From Paenarthrobacter nitroguajacolicus (GTDB taxonomy: Bacteria; Actinomycetota; Actinomycetes; Actinomycetales; Micrococcaceae): 64,000 nt of DNA. Below, piece after piece: positions 19,464-28,230 of the stretch (within the stretch, counting starts at the first letter, position 1; each line of letters begins with the position of its first letter). The DNA is taken from the NCBI RefSeq assembly GCF_007786235.1, contig NZ_VNFK01000003.1, positions 62,001-126,000 on the forward strand. Direction: 5' to 3'. The position numbers and the translations under genes are program-made. The notes under the pieces are model-generated. The model saw nothing but the letters and a program-made list of their open reading frames with translations, did no database searches and had not been told where the DNA came from.

Positions 19464-20200
19464 GCCGACGCTCCCGGATCGGGGCGAAGGGCAGCGTGCT
19501 GCGTCGCAGGACCGGCCTTGGGCTCCGTGAGCAGGGCGTTCGCATCCGGACGCGACGGCTTCCCACCGGTGGCCCGCGTCCATGGAGTCAACAGGCGCTC
19601 AAGAATTACGAGCACTGCGTCCATCAGCAAGGCGAGAACCAGGATGGCGATGATGCCCACCACCACCTCGGTGATGAATGTGCGCTGGAGGCCGTCGGTA
19701 AACAGGACTCCGAGATTTCCCACTCCCAGCAGCGCTGCAACGCTGACCAGGGAAATGTTGCTGACCGAGACAACACGAAGGCCTGCGAACATCACCGGCA
19801 GGGACAGCGGGAGGTCCACTTGGAAGAACCGGGCCAGTGGCTTGAAGCCCATGGCAACGGCGGCGTTGCGGAGATCGTCGTCCACGGAATCGAACGCATC
19901 CACGGCAGCACGGACCAACAGGGCGACGGCGTAGATGGTCAGTGCCACGATCACGTTGATCGGATCAAGGATCCGTGTGCCAAGGATGGTGGGAAGGATG
20001 ATGAACAGCGCCAGGGATGGAATGGTGTACAGCAGCGACGTGGCAGTGGCCACCACCGACCGGAGCGTCCCGTTGCGCCGGGCAAGCTGCGCCAAAGGAA
20101 TGGAAATCAGCAGGCCCAGGATCATGGGGATGATCGCGAGCACCATGTGCTGGCCGGCCAAGCCCAGGACCATTCCACTGTTGTCAAGGAACCACTCCAT
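19460..20200 (-). CDS. Osmoprotectant ABC transporter permease 1
   Basis: This 246-residue OpuCB/ProW-type permease has TSLLYTIPSLALFIILP, the membrane motif typical of this family, and the coupling segment AAVAMGFKPLARFFQVDLP. It starts at ATG, one base overlapping the ATPase stop (TGATG), and ends overlapping the second permease by 4 bp. The C-terminal tail of about 35 residues after the last helix is charged and not conserved. Confidence 0.93.
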   Translation of the reverse strand: MEWFLDNSGMVLGLAGQHMVLAIIPMILGLLISIPLAQLARRNGTLRSVVATATSLLYTIPSLALFIILPTILGTRILDPINVIVALTIYAVALLVRAAVDAFDSVDDDLRNAAVAMGFKPLARFFQVDLPLSLPVMFAGLRVVSVSNISLVSVAALLGVGNLGVLFTDGLQRTFITEVVVGIIAILVLALLMDAVLVILERLLTPWTRATGGKPSRPDANALLTEPKAGPATQHAALRPDPGASA

Positions 20201-21294
20201 CAGGTGGCGTCCTCCCTGTGGTGCCGGACTTCTTCGATGAGTGCAAGAACTTCCGGCGCCTTCAGGACGCCGGCGACCCGGCCGTCGTCGTCAACTGCAA
20301 CCCCAAGACCCGACGGCGACGACAACGCCGCGTCCAACGCGCGGCGCAGCGTATCTCCCTTGCGGAAGAGCGAACCTCCGGGAATCAAACCGGCGCCGTC
20401 GCGCGGCGACGACCACCCGAGAGGCCGTGAATCCTCATCCACCACCAGGGCCCACTCCCCCGATTCGCGTCCGGCGTCATGGCCGTCGGAAGGACCGACC
20501 ATGGTCACCGGGTGCAGGGTCACGGCATCCGCGGGGTTGAAGGCAAGGTGCCGGAACCCGCGGTCGCGCCCCACGAAGGAGGCAACAAAGTCGTTCGCCG
20601 GCGCGCGGAGGATTTCTTCCGGGGTGGAGTACTGTGCCAGCTTTCCCCCGACGGCGAAGACTGCCACCTTGTCGCCCAGTACCGTGGCTTCGTCGATGTC
20701 ATGGGTGACGAAGACAATGGTCTTGGCCAGTTCCCGCTGCAGGCGCAGGAGTTCCTGCTGCAATTCGTCCCGGACCACGGGATCCACTGCGCTGAAAGGC
20801 TCGTCCATCAGCAGGACCGGTGGATCAGCAGCAAGCGCGCGGGCCACGCCGACGCGCTGCTGCTGACCACCTGAGAGTTGCGACGGGTACCGCTTGCCGA
20901 GAACGGAAGCCAACCCGACGACGTCGAGCAGTTCCGCTGCGCGCTTCCGCGCCGCCGCCTTGGAAACACCGTTGAGTCGTGGGACGGTGGCGATGTTATC
21001 CAGTACCGACCGGTGCGGCAGAAGGCCCGATGACTGCATCACGTAGCCCATGGAACGCCGGAGCTGTGCCGCGGGAACCTGTGAGACGTCCTCGCCTGCA
21101 ACGGTGATGGTTCCGCTGGTGGGCTCCACCATGCGGTTGATCATGCGCAACGACGTTGTCTTACCGCAGCCCGACGGGCCGACGAACACAGTGATGGAGC
21201 CCTTGTCGATGGACATGCTGAGGGCGTCCACCGCCGGTTGCCCGCCCTGGTATTGCTTGGTTACGCTCTGGAACTCAATCATGGCTTCGGCCAT
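20200..21294 (-). CDS. Osmoprotectant ABC transporter ATPase (OpuCA type)
   Basis: This 364-residue ATPase powers osmoprotectant uptake. Walker A is GPSGCGKTT at residues 39-47; LSGGQQQR and LLMDEPFSAVD follow. The C-terminal 130 residues contain a partial CBS-like region, which in OpuA/OpuC systems senses ionic strength. The open frame begins at ATG 21294; ATG at 21282 (MIEFQSV) is the alternative start. It is the first gene of the four-gene operon, whose promoter must lie in the 155 bases upstream. Confidence 0.94.
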   Translation of the reverse strand: MAEAMIEFQSVTKQYQGGQPAVDALSMSIDKGSITVFVGPSGCGKTTSLRMINRMVEPTSGTITVAGEDVSQVPAAQLRRSMGYVMQSSGLLPHRSVLDNIATVPRLNGVSKAAARKRAAELLDVVGLASVLGKRYPSQLSGGQQQRVGVARALAADPPVLLMDEPFSAVDPVVRDELQQELLRLQRELAKTIVFVTHDIDEATVLGDKVAVFAVGGKLAQYSTPEEILRAPANDFVASFVGRDRGFRHLAFNPADAVTLHPVTMVGPSDGHDAGRESGEWALVVDEDSRPLGWSSPRDGAGLIPGGSLFRKGDTLRRALDAALSSPSGLGVAVDDDGRVAGVLKAPEVLALIEEVRHHREDAT

Positions 21295-21448
21295 ACCCGG
21301 GCTTACCTATCTGTGGTCGAGAATATCGGTAGAGCCACATGATCATATGCACTCTTATTACTTGGCTGCAAAGCAATCTTCACCCAGCGTAGCCAGCACC
21401 ACCGACGATGTCAGCGAAGCCACGTATTCCGTAATGAATCGGCAATGT

Positions 21449-22618
21449 TCAGCGTTTCCGACGCTTCCCACCCTTACCCGCCCTCTCTTCGGCCTGATCA
21501 TGCCTGTACCGTTCCGCTGCACGCTGGCCCCTTTCAGCCGAAACCACCTTCTGGTGCCATTCACGTTGGTAGGCACGCCGCGCTGCTGCGTCGTGCTTCC
21601 TGGCCAGGGCCGCCAGCTCGCGTTGCAGTTTCAGGTAGCTGGACCAGCGGCGGGGATCGAGGCTTTCGTCCGCGAGCGCCTCCTGCACCGCGCAGCCCGG
21701 CTCTGCTTGGTGCGCGCAGTCGGCAAAACGGCACCGGGCGAAAAGCGCGTCAAGATCGCCGAACATCTCGTCCATGCCTTCCTCAGCATCGAAGAGCCCG
21801 AACCCGCGGACACCCGGGGTGTCCATGAGCACAGCGCCTCCGGCCAAAGGAACCAGTTCCCTGGACGTTGTGGTGTGTTTGCCCTTGCCGTCGCCGGCAC
21901 GGACAGCGCCGGTCTGCTGCACGTCATGTCCCGCAAGCGCGTTGATGAGTGTTGATTTCCCGGCACCTGATGGGCCCAACAGAACCAGCGTGGCCCCGTC
22001 GGGGACGTGACGCATGAGCTCGTCGAGCCCATCGCCCTGCTCCGCGGAGGTGGTGACAACGTCCACGCCCGCTGCCTGGAGGATGACCTCGCCCACTACG
22101 TCGTCCGCCAAGTCCGCCAGGTCCGCTTTGGTGATGACCACCAGCGGTGTTGCGCCGGAATCCCAAGCGGCCACGAGGGTCCGTTCAAGGCGGTTATGTG
22201 TGAGGGGCCGGTCCACGGGGACCACTACGGCCACAATGTCGATGTTGCTTCCCAGGATTTGTTCCTCGGAGGAGGCTTCAAACGCGCGTTTTCGGCTGAG
22301 GGCCGAATGGCGCGGAAGGACGTCGACGACGGCGGGCTCCCCCGCGAGGTTATGGCCGAGCCATACCCAGTCTCCCGTGGCTGGAACGAGCCCGTGGGCC
22401 GGATACGGCAGATGCAACAGGCCGTCGCTCGAAGCAACAAGCACCCGGTTTCTGTCGAGACGGACAACCCTGCCCGGACTGGCGTCGTCCTGCGCGCCAG
22501 GGGCTGGATTGGCGCGGAAAAGCTCCGCGGTTTTCTCGGTGTAGCCGTACTCCCGAGGTCCCGGAAATGGCGTGGTGGAGGTAATGGAAGGATTGCTTGA
22601 AGAAGCGAAAGTGTTCAA
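21449..22618 (-). CDS. rsgA: Ribosome small-subunit-dependent GTPase RsgA
   Basis: RsgA is a late 30S assembly GTPase. This 389-residue protein shows the circularly permuted G motifs (TKAD 163-166, then GPSGAGKST 215-223, then DTPG 266-269). A zinc site follows, formed by Cys296, Cys301, His303 and Cys309. The C-terminus is highly basic. The only plausible start is TTG at 22618, preceded by GAGG; no ATG occurs nearby. A short possible leader ORF ends 28 bases before it. Confidence 0.93.
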   Translation of the reverse strand: MNTFASSSNPSITSTTPFPGPREYGYTEKTAELFRANPAPGAQDDASPGRVVRLDRNRVLVASSDGLLHLPYPAHGLVPATGDWVWLGHNLAGEPAVVDVLPRHSALSRKRAFEASSEEQILGSNIDIVAVVVPVDRPLTHNRLERTLVAAWDSGATPLVVITKADLADLADDVVGEVILQAAGVDVVTTSAEQGDGLDELMRHVPDGATLVLLGPSGAGKSTLINALAGHDVQQTGAVRAGDGKGKHTTTSRELVPLAGGAVLMDTPGVRGFGLFDAEEGMDEMFGDLDALFARCRFADCAHQAEPGCAVQEALADESLDPRRWSSYLKLQRELAALARKHDAAARRAYQREWHQKVVSAERGQRAAERYRHDQAEERAGKGGKRRKR

Positions 22619-22646
22619 GGGTTAGCCTCTGCTGAGGCCCGGCCGC

Positions 22647-22739
22647 CTAGTTTTGGCAGGCTGATGCCGGGACAGGAATGGTGGGGTGATGAGGGTGCGC
22701 CGCAACTGTGTGCAGGGCGCGCAAGATCGTGACAATCAT
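22647..22739 (-). CDS. Possible 30-residue leader ORF upstream of rsgA
   Basis: A 30-codon ORF begins at ATG after a strong GGAGGTGG and stops with TAG 28 bases before the TTG start of rsgA. The peptide is MIVTILRALHTVAAHPHHPT followed by IPVPASACQN; it has four histidines clustered in the middle. A 5-bp hairpin GCCTC/GAGGC lies between its stop and rsgA. It may set rsgA translation, or may be chance. No homologue is known to me. Confidence 0.35.
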   Translation of the reverse strand: MIVTILRALHTVAAHPHHPTIPVPASACQN

Positions 22740-22835
22740 CAAATCCACCTCCTCGGCATTCCGGGCCGGCAACTGCGAGGCCGGCAACGATGTTCAGCGT
22801 AGCCAACCACTACCGACTTTGGCTAGGCCTTTGTC

Positions 22836-23288
22836 CTAGTTGAGCTTCCCGTCAGCGGGCCGCTCCTTGTGCAGGCGCAGCGCCGTGTCCACCAGGGACA
22901 CGCGGTTGAGCTTCCCAATGTCCTCCAACGGAATCCATGCGGCGTGGGTGGTGCTGCCGTCCACTTCATGGGTCAGTTCACCACCAACTACCGTGGCTTC
23001 GTACACCAGGCGCAGCGCTTGGAAGTCCTTCACCGAACCGTCCGGCCGTATCTCCCCTGGCCAATGGCCCACGTCAATACCCAGCATGCGATCGATCCGG
23101 GCTTCGTAGCCGGTCTCCTCAAAAACCTCCCGACGGCACCCATCCACCGGGTGTTCAGCCAGGTCCAAGCCACCACCAGGAAGCGTCCAGCCCTCCTTAC
23201 CGTCCTGTTTCCAGTAGGCCAACAGGATCCGCCCTTCCTGGACGATGACGGCGTAGGCGGCTGGGCGGGTATCGAACTGCAGGCTCAT
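22836..23288 (-). CDS. Nudix hydrolase
   Basis: This 150-residue protein has a complete Nudix box at residues 39-61 (G-x5-E45-x7-REVFEETGY), which binds Mg and hydrolyses nucleoside diphosphate derivatives. The substrate cannot be told. It lies 30 bp downstream of the GH35 gene on the same strand and may be cotranscribed with it. The start ATG at 23288 is reasonable. Confidence 0.9.
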   Translation of the reverse strand: MSLQFDTRPAAYAVIVQEGRILLAYWKQDGKEGWTLPGGGLDLAEHPVDGCRREVFEETGYEARIDRMLGIDVGHWPGEIRPDGSVKDFQALRLVYEATVVGGELTHEVDGSTTHAAWIPLEDIGKLNRVSLVDTALRLHKERPADGKLN

Positions 23289-23318
23289 GGTGCCAGCATA
23301 AATCCTTGGGGTGGATCC

Positions 23319-25115
23319 CTACGGGAGTTCGGCGGCAGCGATCGGACCGGCCTCTTCAGGTCCCAGGTCCGGGCCCTCGCGAAGCTCGACGACGGTCCCC
23401 GCGTTCCCGAGTTCCAGCACCTTGATGGTGTTGCGGCCTGGTTTCAGCAAAGGCGCCGGGGCGTACAGGGTTACTTGCGGGCCTTTCTCCCAGTACCGGC
23501 CCAGGAGGAATCCATTGAGCCAGACGAAGCCCTTGCCGGAGTCAGGCAGGGCGATGTAGGTGTCAGCGGGTTCGCCAATCTCGAAGTCAACTCCGGCCAG
23601 GCCTGCCAGGTCCTCCTGTACCCATTCCGTGAGCGCCAGAGGAGTCTGCGTCCAGTGGAAGGTATAGCGCTGGTTGATGAGGACGCCGCCCAGGATGCCC
23701 TTGCCGTGGCCGGTGAGTGGTCCGTAGTTGATGCGACCCAGGTTCTCCACCAGGATCTCGAGCTTGGCGGTAACACCAGTGCCCGTGACCTTCAGCCCTT
23801 CAGCGCCGGACACATCGTCCAGGACGCCGATGAAATGACCATCAACCCAAACATAGGCGCGGTCGTTCAGGCCCGTGATCTTCAATCGGCTCTCGGCAGG
23901 TTTCTCCGCACCACCCGGCAGGATGGCTTCGGCCGCGTAAAGGACCATTCCGGCGTCGAGACCCAACTGTTCGAAACTGAGGGGTTTGACACTGGTGACA
24001 GGCTTCCCGGCGGCCCTCGCCAGCTCAAGCAGGTCCGGTCCTGCCGACAACGCCAATTGCTGCGCGGGAAGCACCGGAGCGTCCGCCAGCAGCTCGACGG
24101 GGAGCTCAGGGATGTCTTCAATCCCTTGCGCCCGGAAGAACTCCTTCCGGAGAGCATGGAACTTGGGTGTCAACGCTCCGTTTTCTGCGATGGGCGCATC
24201 GGAGTCATAGCTGGTGACCGTCGGCTGCAGCATGGTGCCATCGTGGTTGCTGCCGGAGCCCAGACCGAAGTTGGTCCCGCCGTGGGCCATATAGATACAG
24301 ACCGAGCCACCAAGGTCCAGCATCTTGCGCGCTTCGAGGGCGGCATCATCGGCGTCGCGGCGGTGGTGGTGTTCGCCCCAGTGGTCGAACCAGCCGCCCC
24401 AGAACTCGACGTTGAAGAACGGCTCGTCCGGTCGGCGTCGCTTCCAGGTAGCCACGGCTTCGTCACCCCGACTTCCCAGCGTTGCCGTTGCCCAGGTCCC
24501 CTCTATGGCGCCGCCGTCGAGGAAGTAGTCGTTGCCGCCGTCGGCCGTGAAAAGCAGCTCCGTGATGCCCCGCTCCTCCAGGGCACGCCGGTTCCAGCGG
24601 ATGTATTCGTGATCGTCGCCGTAGCTGCCGTATTCGTTCTCGATCTGCACCGCCACCACTGGACCGCCGGTGGACGTTTGCCGGGACGCGACGATGGGAA
24701 GGAGGTGATCGAACCAGTCCTCGATGGCAGCGGTGAACACCGGGTCCAGGCAGCGCAGGCCGATTCCCGGGATGCCGGTCAACCAGGCAGGAAAACCGCC
24801 GTTGTCCCACTCGGCACAAATGTACGGGCCGGGACGGACAATGACGTCCAGCCCTTCTTCGGCGGCGATGTCAATGAACCGGCCCAGGTCCCGCCATCCG
24901 GTGAAGTCCGGAGCCTGATCCTGCCGAGGCTGGTGGAAGTTCCAAGCAACATAGGTGTCCACGGTGTTGGCGCCCATCGCCTTGAGTCGACGCAGCCGGT
25001 CCTGCCACAGATCCGGGTGGACACGGAAGTAGTGGATGGCTCCGGCGAGGATGCGATACGGTTCACCCGAACGGTAAAGGACGGCGTCGTGGTAGCTCAG
25101 AAGGGCGTTGTTCAC
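23319..25115 (-). CDS. Glycoside hydrolase family 35 beta-galactosidase
   Basis: GH35 enzymes release terminal beta-galactose. This 598-residue protein starts directly with the catalytic TIM barrel and has no signal peptide, so it is probably cytoplasmic. GGPVVAVQIENEYG carries the acid/base (Glu161), and NVEFWGGWFDHWG carries the nucleophile (Glu237). The C-terminal half has beta-sandwich domains with the jelly-roll segment FVWLNGFLLGRYW. It is divergent from the pirin gene (50-bp gap). No dedicated sugar transporter is adjacent. Confidence 0.93.
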   Translation of the reverse strand: MNNALLSYHDAVLYRSGEPYRILAGAIHYFRVHPDLWQDRLRRLKAMGANTVDTYVAWNFHQPRQDQAPDFTGWRDLGRFIDIAAEEGLDVIVRPGPYICAEWDNGGFPAWLTGIPGIGLRCLDPVFTAAIEDWFDHLLPIVASRQTSTGGPVVAVQIENEYGSYGDDHEYIRWNRRALEERGITELLFTADGGNDYFLDGGAIEGTWATATLGSRGDEAVATWKRRRPDEPFFNVEFWGGWFDHWGEHHHRRDADDAALEARKMLDLGGSVCIYMAHGGTNFGLGSGSNHDGTMLQPTVTSYDSDAPIAENGALTPKFHALRKEFFRAQGIEDIPELPVELLADAPVLPAQQLALSAGPDLLELARAAGKPVTSVKPLSFEQLGLDAGMVLYAAEAILPGGAEKPAESRLKITGLNDRAYVWVDGHFIGVLDDVSGAEGLKVTGTGVTAKLEILVENLGRINYGPLTGHGKGILGGVLINQRYTFHWTQTPLALTEWVQEDLAGLAGVDFEIGEPADTYIALPDSGKGFVWLNGFLLGRYWEKGPQVTLYAPAPLLKPGRNTIKVLELGNAGTVVELREGPDLGPEEAGPIAAAELP

Positions 25116-25165
25116 GTGGAACAGATTAGCTCAATTTCCAACATTTATGCACAGGTGATGATCGC

Positions 25166-26197
25166 ATGACCAATCTTGATACTTCCCCCGTACAGGAAGT
25201 CTGCCCCGCGGCGCCGGAAGACCAAGGTCCGTGCGTACAGCTTTGGCCCGAGCGCGAGGTTCCCTTGGGCGGCGTCCGCGCCATGAACGTGATGAGGACT
25301 TTGCCGCAGCGGGGCCTGCCGACCGTGGGCGCCTGGTGCTTCCTGGACAGCTTCGGGCCTGATCGGGTGGCCATGAGCGTCCTTCCGCATCCCCACTGCG
25401 GCCTGCAGACCGTTACCTGGCCACTGGAAGGAGCCGTGCGGCACCGCGACAGCGTTGGCAGCGATGTTGTCGTCCGACCAGGTGAGCTGAACATCATGAC
25501 GGCAGGCCACGGGATCTCCCACTCCGAGTTCTCAGTCCTCCCCGCCACCACCGAGGCCGGGACCAGCCCGCTGGTGGACGAAATCCCCGTGTCCCGGGGC
25601 CTGCAATTGTGGGTGGCCCTGCCGGAGGAGCACCGGCATCGTGCCCCATCTTTTGAGCAGGTGAAGGACCTGCCGGTGGCCGTGGGCGAGGGCTTCACCG
25701 CTACGGTCATGGTGGGCGAGTTCGCCGGACAACGCTCCCCTGCCACGATGTTCAGCCCCATTGTGGGAGCGGACATCACTGGCACGGGGCCACTTGAGCT
25801 GCCCCTCCGCCCCGATTTTGAGCATGCGGTTTTGGTGTTGGACGGCCACGTGGTCATCGACGGCCAGGACATCGAGCCCGGACCGCTGGCCTACCTCGGA
25901 GCCGGCAGGACCCGCTTGGCCGTGGAAGCGCAACCCGACACGCATTTCATGCTTCTGGGCGGCGAGCCCTTCGGCGAAGACCTGCTCATGTGGTGGAACT
26001 TCGTGGGGCGGACCCACGAAGAAGTGGAGCAGGCCCGCGAGGAATGGGAGGCCGAGGGACTGCTCGACGACGACGTTGCCGCCACCTCACGCTTCGGGTT
26101 CGTCCCCGGCCATGGGCCCGACGCTGGCCCTGAAGCCGGCCGCATTCCAGCGCCGCCACTTCCGGGCGTGAAACTGCGACCACGCACCCGCGGCTGA
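25166..26197 (+). CDS. Pirin family protein
   Basis: Pirins are cupin-fold Fe(II) proteins; some have quercetinase activity and others regulate transcription or metabolism. This 343-residue protein keeps the metal ligands His75, His77, His119 and Glu121 (HPHCGLQTVTWPLEG and GHGISHSE). The C-terminal cupin domain includes FMLLGGEPFGE. It is longer than usual because of a Pro/Gly/Asp-rich tail. Its target is unknown. It is convergent with the sugar kinase gene, 12 bp apart. Confidence 0.9.
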   Translation: MTNLDTSPVQEVCPAAPEDQGPCVQLWPEREVPLGGVRAMNVMRTLPQRGLPTVGAWCFLDSFGPDRVAMSVLPHPHCGLQTVTWPLEGAVRHRDSVGSDVVVRPGELNIMTAGHGISHSEFSVLPATTEAGTSPLVDEIPVSRGLQLWVALPEEHRHRAPSFEQVKDLPVAVGEGFTATVMVGEFAGQRSPATMFSPIVGADITGTGPLELPLRPDFEHAVLVLDGHVVIDGQDIEPGPLAYLGAGRTRLAVEAQPDTHFMLLGGEPFGEDLLMWWNFVGRTHEEVEQAREEWEAEGLLDDDVAATSRFGFVPGHGPDAGPEAGRIPAPPLPGVKLRPRTRG

Positions 26198-26209
26198 CTC
26201 AGTGGATGG

Positions 26210-27145
26210 TTAGCCCTGCTGCTCTGCCACGAGCCGCGGTACGCCGAACACAGGATCCTGGTGGAGGATGCGAACGTCGACGATGCCCTCTTCGGCCAGC
26301 CTGGCCTTGAAGGCTTCCTGCAGCCGCTGGACGTTCATGCCCAGTCCGCTGCCAAGAATGACCGGCCCGTCGATGCCCAGTTGTCGGACCGCTTGTTCAG
26401 CGAGGTCAGCCAGGTCTCGGCCTGCCTGCTCCACCAGCGCTTTGCTGGTTTCGTCACCGGCATCGGCTGCTTCCACCACCAACCGGGCCTGCTGTGCCCA
26501 GTATCGGCGGCCTGTCTCCGGCGAATGGAACAGGGCGATCAGCTTGCCCGGCTCGTCCACCCCCACGGAGTCCAAGAGCGCACGGCTGAGTCGATCCGGC
26601 TCCAAGCCCTGGTTCATCCGGCGCAGGCTGTGGCGCACCGCTTCGCGCCCCAGCCAGTAACCGCTGCCTTCGTCCCCCAAAAGGTAGCCCCAGCCACCCG
26701 CGCGGGCTTCCTCGCCGGCGTCGTTCTTACCCCAGGCGGCTGAGCCTGTACCAGCAATCACAGCCACGCCCGTGCTCGCTCCGCCGGCGGCCAGGAGCAA
26801 ACGTGAGTCATGGACCACGGTGATGTGTGCCCCGGAGGCGTGGGGCGCGATGAGGTCGGCGAGCGCCTGGGCGTCTTCATCCGTGTCGATCCCGCCTGCT
26901 CCGGCATAGACCTGGTCGATGCGGCCGCCACCGATCTTGGCGAACAGTTCGGCAAGGTTTGCTGCCGCCTGCTCCCTGCTGACGTTCTGGACGTTGGAGC
27001 TGCCTGCGCTCTCGTCACGGACCGGTGCTCCGTTCTCAAACCGCACTCCGCGGGTTTTGGTACCGCCGATGTCGAGCCCGATGACGGTGCCGCTCACGGT
27101 CTCCGTCGAAGCGTGGGAATGCTGGGCAGAGTCAAGATTGTTCAC
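26210..27145 (-). CDS. BadF/BadG-family ATPase, probable N-acetylglucosamine kinase
   Basis: This 311-residue actin-fold ATPase has the phosphate-1 motif GLDIGGTKTR near residue 23 and GTGSAAWG as phosphate-2. LGDEGSGYWLGREAVR is typical of GlcNAc kinase-like members, and LGSGLGMN forms the adenosine site. It probably phosphorylates an amino sugar; the specificity is inferred. No GlcNAc-6-P deacetylase or PTS is adjacent. It is divergent from the nitronate monooxygenase gene. Confidence 0.85.
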   Translation of the reverse strand: MNNLDSAQHSHASTETVSGTVIGLDIGGTKTRGVRFENGAPVRDESAGSSNVQNVSREQAAANLAELFAKIGGGRIDQVYAGAGGIDTDEDAQALADLIAPHASGAHITVVHDSRLLLAAGGASTGVAVIAGTGSAAWGKNDAGEEARAGGWGYLLGDEGSGYWLGREAVRHSLRRMNQGLEPDRLSRALLDSVGVDEPGKLIALFHSPETGRRYWAQQARLVVEAADAGDETSKALVEQAGRDLADLAEQAVRQLGIDGPVILGSGLGMNVQRLQEAFKARLAEEGIVDVRILHQDPVFGVPRLVAEQQG

Positions 27146-27186
27146 CGTGAAAGACTAGCTTGGAGCGTCCGGAGGAGAAACCGAAC

Positions 27187-28230
27187 ATGCCTGAATCCCT
27201 GTTTGAAACACCGGTCATTGCAGCTCCCATGGCCGGGGGGACGTCCACGCCGGCGCTGTTGCAGGCGGTCCATGTTGGTGGCGGGATGGGATTCCTCGCC
27301 GCTGGCTACAAGAGTCCGGAAGCCATGACTGCAGAGATCGCGGCTGCCCGTGCCCTCAAGGTGCCGTTCGGGATGAACCTGTTCGTGCCGGACCCAGGCC
27401 AACTCCCACCAGGTCCGGTTGCGCGCGCACGTCTTGAGTCCTACCGGACAGAACTCGAATCCGAGGCAGTCCGTTACGGCGTGACACTGCCACCGCTTCG
27501 CCTCGATGACGACGACGCATGGCAGGACAAGATCGATGCCCTGCTGGCAGATCCCGTAGAGTACGTGAGCTTTGCGTTTGGCCTGCCGGGAAAGCCGGCT
27601 GTCCAGGCTTTGCAGAAGGCGGGAACTCTGGTCATCTCCAGTGTCACCAGCGTTCCGGAGGCCCTGGCCGCTGCAGAGGAAGGTCCAGACGCCATCGCTG
27701 TCCAGCACAGCTCCGCTGGTGGCCATACGGCAGCGTTTCTCTCAAGCGGCAGCGCACCGACCGACTCACCAGCAGCCCGTACGACGGCGGAACTGGTGGC
27801 CCAGGTGCGGGCCGCCGTCGAACTTCCGCTGATCGCGGCGGGCGCCATTATGGACGGTGCGGCGCTTCGCGACGTGCTTGCGGCTGGCGCCTCGGCAGCC
27901 CAAATAGGCACTGCCCTGGTTCGCACCCATGAAAGCGGCGCGCGGAAGCCGCACAAGGACGCGCTGGGTGATCCGTCGTTTACGCGAACGGCCATGACCC
28001 GGGCTTTCACGGGCCGGTGGGCACGTTCCCTGGTCAACGAATTCGTGGTGGATCACCAGAACGCGCCAGAGGGCTATCCCGCCATCCACCACCTCACCAG
28101 CCCGGTGCGGGCGGCGTCGTCCGCTGCCGGTGATCCGCATCGCCTCAACCTCTGGGCGGGCACCGGCTGGCAGCAGTCACGGGAGGGCTCGGCCGAAGAC
28201 GTGGTCAGGGAGTTCCTGCGCGGGCTCTGA
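27187..28230 (+). CDS. Nitronate monooxygenase family FMN enzyme
   Basis: This 347-residue TIM-barrel flavoprotein belongs to the nitronate monooxygenase (2-nitropropane dioxygenase) family. It has APMAGGTSTPAL at the N-terminus, QHSSAGGHT for FMN phosphate binding, and GAIMDGAALRDVLAAGASAAQIGTA. The ATG at 27187 follows GGAGGAG, so the TTG at 27160 is rejected. It protects against toxic nitronates. Its last 26 bp overlap the end of the convergent LysR gene. Confidence 0.9.
   Translation: MPESLFETPVIAAPMAGGTSTPALLQAVHVGGGMGFLAAGYKSPEAMTAEIAAARALKVPFGMNLFVPDPGQLPPGPVARARLESYRTELESEAVRYGVTLPPLRLDDDDAWQDKIDALLADPVEYVSFAFGLPGKPAVQALQKAGTLVISSVTSVPEALAAAEEGPDAIAVQHSSAGGHTAAFLSSGSAPTDSPAARTTAELVAQVRAAVELPLIAAGAIMDGAALRDVLAAGASAAQIGTALVRTHESGARKPHKDALGDPSFTRTAMTRAFTGRWARSLVNEFVVDHQNAPEGYPAIHHLTSPVRAASSAAGDPHRLNLWAGTGWQQSREGSAEDVVREFLRGL

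Noticed and set aside
18724..19566. N-terminal extension of the osmoprotectant-binding protein
   Set aside because: It runs through the permease gene in another frame, and the true start at 18723 has a strong ribosome site and a lipoprotein signal.
22647..22739. Histidine-operon attenuator
   Set aside because: The leader ORF has four His codons, but they are not consecutive and no his gene follows.
22869..25169. 766-codon open frame opposite the Nudix and beta-galactosidase genes
   Set aside because: Both genes on the other strand have intact catalytic motifs; this frame is a compositional shadow.
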